Position numbers and translations under genes: made by a program
Shown: positions 23,497 through 28,859 of the stretch, in pieces
How positions within the stretch are numbered: the stretch's first letter is position 1
Layout of the letters: every line of letters starts with the position of its first letter
NCBI GenBank assembly: GCA_964350605.1
Contig: CAYGKP010000006.1
Span: 1-28,859 of the forward strand
Direction of reading: 5' to 3'
Length of the DNA stretch: 28,859 nucleotides
Origin: CAYGKP01 sp964350605
Lineage (GTDB): Bacteria; Bacteroidota; Bacteroidia; Cytophagales; JAAEPT01
Notes under the pieces: model-generated
Seen by the model: the letters and a program-made list of their open reading frames with translations, nothing else
The model's database searches: none
What the model was told of the DNA's origin: nothing

Positions 23497-25527
23497 CTAC
23501 TTCGCCTTCAAGGCCTCCTGATAGTGCGCGTAAAGGGCCAATTGCGCTTGTACCTTTTTGCCTCCTGACTTGTGGAACGGGTTGCTCTGGCCCGCGTTGA
23601 TGCGCCGGGCTTTTTGGTTGTCGTCCCAATAGGTGTCGAGAATCACCTGGACTTCTTCCTTCAATCGTTTGTCGAGAATCGGGAACGCGATCTCGACCCG
23701 GCGGTCAAGGTTGCGGGTCATCCAATCGGCCGAACTGACGTAGTAGAGTGGCTCGCCCCCGTTCTCGAAACGCACAATGCGGGTGTGTTCCAAGAAGCGA
23801 TCGACGATGCTGCGCGCTTCCATGTTGCCATCTAATTCTTTGAGTTCGGGGTTCAGGCAACAGATGCTGCGCACGATCAACCGAACCTTGACACCCGCCT
23901 CGGCGGCCTCGTAGAGTTTGGGGATGATCTTCTCGTCCTCCAGGTTATTGATCTTCAGAAAGATCGAAGCCGATTCGCCGCGCAGGGCCCGCTTGGTTTC
24001 CGCATCAATCAACTCGGTGATCCGAAAGCGCAGGCTGTCGGGGGCGACCAGCAGTTCGTCATAGTCGCCGCGAATGGCAAAGTCGGAGACCAGTTCGAAG
24101 ACCTCACCGACTTCTTTGGTCAGCTTTCGGTCGGCGGTCATCAGGCCGAGGTCCGTGTACCGCTTGGCGCTCTTCTCGTTGAAATTCCCCGAGGAGAGGT
24201 AGGCGTAGCGGATCAGCTTGTCGGATTCCTGGCGTTCGATCAGAAACATTTTGGCGTGGACCTTCAGGCGCGGGTCGTTGGGTAGCACCGTGGCTCCCGC
24301 AGCCCCGAGTACCCGGGCAGCTTGTTCGTTGATGACCTCGTCATCGCGCACTTTGGCTTCAGCGTAGACGATGACGCGTTTGCCGTTCTGGGCCGCATTT
24401 TTCAACGCCTCGACGATGCGCGAGTCCCGTGCGATGCGGTACAGGGTGATGTAAATGATCTTCACCGCCGGATCGGTGGCTGCTTCGTTCAGCAGATCGA
24501 TCACGTATTGGAAGGAATGGAAGGGGTAGTGAAGCAACACATCGCGCCCTCGGATCTGCTTGAACAGCGAATCGACTTTGCCTAGCACCGGGTGGTCGAG
24601 AGGCGGCATCGGTTCGTATTCCAGTTTCGGCGAGGCGGGGTTGGGCAGCTCACGCAAGTCGCCCAGTTTGAGGTACCGCCCGCCGGGCACCGGGTCGTCG
24701 TCCGAAAGGCCCAGGGAATCGACGAAGAAGTTGAGCCCCACCTTCGGCATCGCTGCATCATAGAGGAAGCGCACCGGGAGCGAGACCTCCTTGTGTTCCA
24801 GGTTCTCGCGAATGCGGTCGGCCAAGGGACGGATGAATTCTTGTTCGGGCCGCAGGTCGCCATCGCGGGTCAACAGCAAGGCGTAGGCCCGGCCCACCCG
24901 CTCGCCTGGAAAAATCTCCTTGAGGAAGTAGCGGACGATGTCGTCGTTGTAGAGCACTTTGTGTTCCCCCTCGCCGTTGCGCGGCAACATGTAGAAGCGT
25001 GGCATGTCGGCGGGCAAGGTGATTAGCTTGTTGATCGCCGCATCGCCCTCGCCGACTTTGCAGGTGAGGTAGACTTGGTTGTTCTCCAAGAAAATCTCGG
25101 GGTCGCCCAGGGTGAAGGTCCGCAGCGATGGGCGCAGGAGTTTCTCGAAATACTCGCGCAGGGCTGGTTCGTCGGCTTTGCCAATGCCTTTCTCGTCGGT
25201 CAGCAGCACGCCTTTTTTGGCCAGGGCCGGGACGATGTGTTGGTTGAGGATTTCTTCGAAGTCCTTTTGTTGAGCGGCGACGGCCTTAGTGATCGCTTTC
25301 AACTCTTTGCCGGCTCCTTTCCGCTTCTTTTTCTCCTCGCTGCTGAGCAAGCTGCGAAGCGAGGCCACCCGCACCCGGTAGAATTCCGCCAGGTTGTCTG
25401 AGTAGATCGACAGGAAGCCGAGCCGTTCGTAGAGGGGCACCTTCTTACTGCGCGCCTCTTGAAGCACCCGGTGGTAGAAGGCGAGTTGACCTAACTCGCG
25501 GTCAAAGAGTCGTTTATCGTTCCACAT
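23497..25527 (-). CDS. ppk1: Polyphosphate kinase 1
   Basis: Reversibly polymerises the gamma-phosphate of ATP into inorganic polyphosphate. 676 aa, standard for PPK1. It has the N-terminal helical domain (FDRELGQLAFYHRVLQEA, DNLAEFYRVRVASL), the middle domain (LLHYPFHSFQYVIDLL, IIYITLYRIARDS), and the catalytic histidine in LKVHAKMFLI (residue about 424), which carries the phosphoenzyme. The C-terminal domains follow (SSGNFNEKSAKRYTDLG, RSICCLNPELKEL, VSSADWMTRNLDRRVEI). The ATG at 25527 is preceded by a possible -7 box. It lies downstream of the glycosyltransferase gene on the same strand, 89 bp away. Confidence 0.97.
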   Translation of the reverse strand: MWNDKRLFDRELGQLAFYHRVLQEARSKKVPLYERLGFLSIYSDNLAEFYRVRVASLRSLLSSEEKKKRKGAGKELKAITKAVAAQQKDFEEILNQHIVPALAKKGVLLTDEKGIGKADEPALREYFEKLLRPSLRTFTLGDPEIFLENNQVYLTCKVGEGDAAINKLITLPADMPRFYMLPRNGEGEHKVLYNDDIVRYFLKEIFPGERVGRAYALLLTRDGDLRPEQEFIRPLADRIRENLEHKEVSLPVRFLYDAAMPKVGLNFFVDSLGLSDDDPVPGGRYLKLGDLRELPNPASPKLEYEPMPPLDHPVLGKVDSLFKQIRGRDVLLHYPFHSFQYVIDLLNEAATDPAVKIIYITLYRIARDSRIVEALKNAAQNGKRVIVYAEAKVRDDEVINEQAARVLGAAGATVLPNDPRLKVHAKMFLIERQESDKLIRYAYLSSGNFNEKSAKRYTDLGLMTADRKLTKEVGEVFELVSDFAIRGDYDELLVAPDSLRFRITELIDAETKRALRGESASIFLKINNLEDEKIIPKLYEAAEAGVKVRLIVRSICCLNPELKELDGNMEARSIVDRFLEHTRIVRFENGGEPLYYVSSADWMTRNLDRRVEIAFPILDKRLKEEVQVILDTYWDDNQKARRINAGQSNPFHKSGGKKVQAQLALYAHYQEALKAK

Positions 25528-25551
25528 CTTGTGGGCAAAGAAATCCCGGGG

Positions 25552-25571
25552 GAAACATACGCAATTTGCGT
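25552..25571 (-). promoter_or_regulatory. Possible ppk1 promoter overlapping a 13-bp palindrome
   Basis: On the minus strand TATGTTTC (25552-25559) matches TAnnTTTG except at the last base and lies 24 bases before the ppk1 ATG. Directly upstream and sharing one base is the perfect palindrome ACGCAATTTGCGT (25559-25571), too tight-looped for an RNA hairpin but well placed for an operator. Both are motif-based guesses; TTTCTTTG at 25536-25543 is an alternative -7 box. Confidence 0.3.
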
Positions 25572-25616
25572 GATCGGGTCGGGGGCTTTTCGATCAGCAT
25601 TTGGTTAACAAACCAC

Positions 25617-26636
25617 TCAGGGCAGGAAAAAGTCGAACACCACTTCGTTCATGCACTTGAAGTGACCCTTGGGGCAGGCGTTGTAACCGATCTTTGAACA
25701 AGGGCGGCAACTGAGACCCTGCTTCTCGAACACCGTGAATTTTGTGCGGTAGGGATACATCCCGAAGTCGAGAACCGTGTTGCCCCAGGTGCTGAAAATG
25801 GTCTTCCCAAACGCCGCGGCGATGTGCATCAGGCCCGTGTCGTGCGTGAACACGTAGTTGGATTGCTGGACCAACGAAGCCGATTGGCCGAGGCTGAATT
25901 TCCCGCAGCCGTTGAAGACCCGTGCTTTTTTGTTGAGTTCTCGTTCCAGCGTCTCTTCGTCCCCGGGTTTGCTTTGATCGATGGTAAAGAACCGCTCGAT
26001 CTCTTCACCCACGGGTGCATCCTCGGGGCCGCCGAGCAGGACGATGGGCCGGTTGATCCGGTCGCAGAGTTCGATCAGTCGTTCGACGGGCAACCGTTTG
26101 GTGGCGTGCTTCGCACCAACTACGACCGCGACGAAATCTTTCCGATAGGTTGTGGGCAGCCAGTCGGGCTCGACCTCGTCGGTGGGGTTCAGGTAGTATT
26201 CCAGGCCCAGGTCGTCGGGCTTCACCCCAAGTTTTTGGACTGTCACCAAATAGCGATCGACCACATGGACACGGGGCAGCTTGTTGATCTTGAAGCGGAC
26301 CAGCAGCCACTTCTGCCAGTTGAGTTTTCGAAACGTTGTCGAAGGCTTGAGGAGGAACAACTTGATCAGCCGCGTGCGCAGGTTGTTGTGCAAGTCGACC
26401 ACATGGTCGAAGCGTTCCTTGCGCAGGGCTTTGATCAGTTGCCAAATCGAGCCGTCGAGGGTGTGGAGCTTATCAACCCGCGGGTTGGTTTCCAGGATGC
26501 CCCGGAAGCCGGGCTTGGTGGCGTAGTGCACCTCTGCGCCAAGCTGTTCCTTCAGCCCGCGCAGGACGGGCGTGGTGAGCACAATGTCTCCGATGGAGGA
26601 GAAGCGCAGGACGAGAATCTTTTTGGGGGCAGCCAT
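25617..26636 (-). CDS. Glycosyltransferase family 9 protein (heptosyltransferase-like)
   Basis: 339 aa from the ATG at 26636 (MAAPKKILVLRFSSIGDIVL); an in-frame ATG at 26684 lies inside the upstream gene and is not preferred. GT-B fold of family 9, which in lipopolysaccharide synthesis adds heptose or related sugars to the core. The N-terminal motif is RFSSIGDIVLTTPVLRGLK, and the donor-site motif near the C-terminus is THDTGLMHIAAAFG. The end has a cysteine cluster (SCRPCSKIGYNACPKGHFKC), seen in a subset of the family, which might bind metal. The acceptor is unknown, but an envelope role fits the lptD neighbourhood. It begins 10 bases after the PolX-PHP stop, so it is probably in that operon. 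Confidence 0.9.
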   Translation of the reverse strand: MAAPKKILVLRFSSIGDIVLTTPVLRGLKEQLGAEVHYATKPGFRGILETNPRVDKLHTLDGSIWQLIKALRKERFDHVVDLHNNLRTRLIKLFLLKPSTTFRKLNWQKWLLVRFKINKLPRVHVVDRYLVTVQKLGVKPDDLGLEYYLNPTDEVEPDWLPTTYRKDFVAVVVGAKHATKRLPVERLIELCDRINRPIVLLGGPEDAPVGEEIERFFTIDQSKPGDEETLERELNKKARVFNGCGKFSLGQSASLVQQSNYVFTHDTGLMHIAAAFGKTIFSTWGNTVLDFGMYPYRTKFTVFEKQGLSCRPCSKIGYNACPKGHFKCMNEVVFDFFLP

Positions 26637-26646
26637 GGGGCGCAAG

Positions 26647-28326
26647 CTACTTCCGCTTGCCGAAGAACTCTTCAACCTGCGCAACCGACCAACTGTTCAA
26701 GCAACGAGCTGCATCGAGGCCGCCTTTCCGCGCGACCAGTACGCCGTATTTCACATCATCAATGCCCGCGATGCGGTGGGCGTCGGGGTTGACCGAGAGC
26801 GTGACACCCTTTTCGAGTGCATAAGGCACCCACCGCCAGTCGATGTCGAGGCGGCGGGGGTTGGCGTTGATCTCGATGCAGACCCCATTTGCCGCCGCTG
26901 CGTCGATCACCTGCACCGGGTCGATGGGATAGCCCTCGCGGCGCAAGAGCAGCCGCCCAGTCGAATGGCCCAGGATGGTGGTGTAGGGGTTTTCAATCGC
27001 CTTGATGAGGCGCTGGGTGGCCTTGGCCTTGTCCATCTGTAACCCCGAATGGATCGACGAGACAATGAAGTCGAAAGAGGCCAACACGTCCTGTTGGTAG
27101 TCGAGCGAGCCGTCGGCCAGGATGTCCGACTCGATGCCTTTGAAAATGCGGAAGGGCGCAAGCTGCTCGTTTAGCTTGTCGATCTCGGCGTGTTGTTTGG
27201 CGATGCGGTCCTCGTCCAGGCCATTGGCGTAAAACGCGCTCTTCGAATGGTCGGTGATGCCCAGGTAGGCATAGCCCTTCTCGATGCAGGCCTTGGCCAT
27301 TTCCTCCAAGGTGTTCTGCCCATCCGAGTAGGTCGAGTGAGCATGAAGAATGCCCACCATGTCCGAGACTTCCAACAGCTTGGTGGGGGTCTCGCCGCGC
27401 CAGGCTTTGTCGGTGCCTGCTTCGCGAAGTTCGGGGGGGCAGTAGGGAAGGCCTGCTTTCTCATACAGACCATCCTCGGAAATGGAATCGGTGCTGGTGG
27501 CTACCTCCAGTAGGGTCTCTTGCCGACCGTCGCGCAGCGAAAGATGCTCGGGCGAAGCGGAGTGGATCAGCAACGTGGGTGCATACCGATCGGGGTTCGC
27601 AAAGCGCACGATCAGGGCCAAATCGGGCTCGCGCAGCTGGCCCCGCCAGCTGAAAGGTCCCGAGGCTTTCGGGTCGGCTTTCAGGTCCGATTGCTTATTG
27701 AGCCACGCGGCCACTTGCCCCGGTGCTTCGGTCGAAACGACCAGTTCCAACTCGTCAACAACCTCCAGACAGCGGCGCACTTGCCCAGCCAGGGAGACAT
27801 CTTGGGCCCCGTCGGCTTTCTTCAGTTTGGCTTCCCAGACCAAGGCGGTTTCCTCCACCTCGGCGTAGAGGTACTTGCCCGCCATCGCATCTTGAAAGAG
27901 GAGGGCTTGCAGGATTTGCTCCTGGGTCTTCTCGCCGAAGCCTTTCAGCTTGGCTAGCTCGCCGGACTGGGCTTTTTTGAGGAGTGCCTTTGGCGATTCG
28001 ATGCCGTGTTCCTGCCAGAGGGATCGGAGCCGTTTGGGCCCCAAGCCCGAGATGCTCATCATGTCAATCACACCCGCTGGAGTGGATTCGATCAGGTTGT
28101 CCAACTCGGGGAATGACCCTTCGCGCAGGGCTAGAATCTTTTCGGTCAGCGAGTCGGAGGAGGCGGCTTTCAAGTCGGCCTCAGAAGCCGTAGCAGGGTC
28201 GAGCCCGGCGCGCTCCAGGTCTTCCAAGCTGGTGCGCAGGGCACGAACTTTGAAGGGGTTTTCCCCATGCAGTTCTTGGAGACTGGCGAGGAGTTCGAGT
28301 TGCTTGAGGGGGTGGGGCGCATCCAT
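26647..28326 (-). CDS. polX: PolX-type protein: HhH and eroded polymerase region plus PHP phosphoesterase
   Basis: A 559 aa member of the bacterial DNA polymerase X/PHP family. An N-terminal 8-kDa-like region (NPFKVRALRTSLEDLE) and helix-hairpin-helix motifs (MSISGLGPKRLRSLW 90-104, LKGFGEKTQEQIL 127-139) are followed by the palm. There the two metal-binding Asp of the usual GDIDLL are replaced by Glu192 and Glu194 (DELELVV, 191-197); the third acidic residue, Asp235 (EPDLALIV), remains. The C-terminal PHP domain (about 323-559) has intact metal motifs ILHAHSTYSDG and GITDHSKSAFY and the histidine in SSIHSG. A 3'-5' exonuclease or phosphoesterase role is likely; polymerase activity is doubtful. 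It is divergent from the next gene across 51 bp. Confidence 0.9.
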   Translation of the reverse strand: MDAPHPLKQLELLASLQELHGENPFKVRALRTSLEDLERAGLDPATASEADLKAASSDSLTEKILALREGSFPELDNLIESTPAGVIDMMSISGLGPKRLRSLWQEHGIESPKALLKKAQSGELAKLKGFGEKTQEQILQALLFQDAMAGKYLYAEVEETALVWEAKLKKADGAQDVSLAGQVRRCLEVVDELELVVSTEAPGQVAAWLNKQSDLKADPKASGPFSWRGQLREPDLALIVRFANPDRYAPTLLIHSASPEHLSLRDGRQETLLEVATSTDSISEDGLYEKAGLPYCPPELREAGTDKAWRGETPTKLLEVSDMVGILHAHSTYSDGQNTLEEMAKACIEKGYAYLGITDHSKSAFYANGLDEDRIAKQHAEIDKLNEQLAPFRIFKGIESDILADGSLDYQQDVLASFDFIVSSIHSGLQMDKAKATQRLIKAIENPYTTILGHSTGRLLLRREGYPIDPVQVIDAAAANGVCIEINANPRRLDIDWRWVPYALEKGVTLSVNPDAHRIAGIDDVKYGVLVARKGGLDAARCLNSWSVAQVEEFFGKRK

Positions 28327-28377
28327 AAGGTGAAGCTACGGATTGCGGCCCGATTGGGGAAGCGGTACCTTGGGGGG

Positions 28378-28818
28378 ATGAAACGCTTCTCTCTTTTTCT
28401 GCTTGCGACGCTGCTAGGCGGTTTATCGTTAGTCCAGGCACAAAAACCGTTTCAAGGTGATCGGGAGGACTTGATCGGATACTGGCACGCCAAGATGGTT
28501 CGCAAAGGAAAAGGGTGGGAAGGCCCTTCGCCTTTCCTGAAGACGGACAAGCCCCAAAAAATCGGGCGGAGGGTGTTTGTGATCTATCACTTCCGGTCGG
28601 ATGGGACGTTCAGCTACCAGTGGTACATGAGTTCGGTGCCCAGCTACGAGGAAGAAGGCCTTCCGCCGCGAGACTGGGAAGGTACTTGGACATTGGAAGG
28701 GCGTCGCCTTTCGTTGCAGTTTACCGAGGAAGGCGAAGAGACCTCGATCGTCGAGGTGCTGATCTGGAACAACAAAAGAAGCTTTGAAGCGAAAGTGGAG
28801 GGGGCTGATCCGGGTTGA
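28378..28818 (+). CDS. Small exported protein of unknown function (lipocalin-like)
   Basis: 146 aa from the ATG at 28378, where the signal peptide starts (residues 1-22, ending VQAQ); an in-frame ATG upstream at 28267 lies within the divergent gene. The mature part reads LIGYWHAKMVRKGKG, YHFRSDGTFSYQWYM, DWEGTWTLEGRRLSLQF. This is the W...F-DGTF...G-W--...L-L pattern of small lipocalin-like beta-barrels common in Bacteroidota secretomes. Ligand and role are unknown. TACCTTGG just before the ATG resembles a -7 box but is too close to be convincing. Confidence 0.8.
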   Translation: MKRFSLFLLATLLGGLSLVQAQKPFQGDREDLIGYWHAKMVRKGKGWEGPSPFLKTDKPQKIGRRVFVIYHFRSDGTFSYQWYMSSVPSYEEEGLPPRDWEGTWTLEGRRLSLQFTEEGEETSIVEVLIWNNKRSFEAKVEGADPG

Positions 28819-28819
28819 T

Positions 28820-28859
28820 ATGAAGAACCTCTTGTTCTTCGAGATGCTCACCAATGACT
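28820..28859 (+). CDS. Start of a further gene (partial, runs off the right edge)
   Basis: An ATG one base after the preceding stop opens a frame of 13 codons (MKNLLFFEMLTND) to the end of the window. The spacing is that of an operon neighbour. Too short to identify. Confidence 0.4.
   Translation, partial: MKNLLFFEMLTND

Noticed and set aside
25824..26792. A 322-codon plus-strand frame opposite the glycosyltransferase
   Set aside because: Composition shadow; the family 9 motifs on the minus strand are decisive.

Overview
The window looks like a metagenome-derived scaffold from a G+C-rich member of the Bacteroidota. The signs are a lysyl-tRNA synthetase with a C-terminal extension, an LptD, amidase and MCE envelope group of the Bacteroidota type, an OmpA-domain LRR protein, a DivIVA-domain protein, a PolX-PHP protein with an eroded polymerase site, and a few TAnnTTTG-like -7 boxes (best: TATATTTG upstream of lysS). 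A run of ten N at 11342-11351 marks a scaffold join. Genes are packed tightly, often overlapping by 1-16 bases. I see no tRNA, rRNA, CRISPR array, IS element or phage gene, and no gene-free stretch longer than 300 bases.

Layout. 1-2057 (minus): a secreted leucine-rich-repeat protein ending in an OmpA-type peptidoglycan-binding domain that runs off the left edge. 2154-5678 (plus): lysS, an overlapping SAM methyltransferase, and two small exported proteins. 5675-10436: an envelope block with LptD (minus) divergent from an N-acetylmuramoyl-L-alanine amidase and an MCE/MlaD-type lipid-transport protein (plus). 10490-11462: a SirB1/transglutaminase-like gene broken by a chimeric assembly join. 11500-12728 (minus): 4'-phosphopantetheinyl transferase and an exported redoxin. 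12800-14876 (plus): WD40 protein, DivIVA-domain protein and folB. 14884-15204 (minus): a HesB/IscA-like protein lacking the C-terminal CGC motif. 15281-18689 (plus): a membrane-anchored conserved protein, prephenate dehydratase, a class I aminotransferase (phenylalanine branch) and an EI24/CysZ-like membrane protein. 18721-25527 (minus): thrABC behind its own terminator/promoter boundary, and ppk1. 25617-28326 (minus): a family 9 glycosyltransferase and PolX-PHP. 28378-28859 (plus): a small exported protein and the first codons of another gene.

Most of the window is housekeeping: translation, amino-acid biosynthesis (Thr/Met branch and Phe), folate, polyphosphate and envelope construction. 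I found no convincing new multi-gene system. The observations most worth following are the LRR-OmpA fusion, the two uncharacterised exported proteins, the CGC-less HesB protein, the PolX active-site substitutions and the reciprocal chimera at the assembly gap, which has put a foreign polyprenyl-synthetase fragment inside a Bacteroidota gene.
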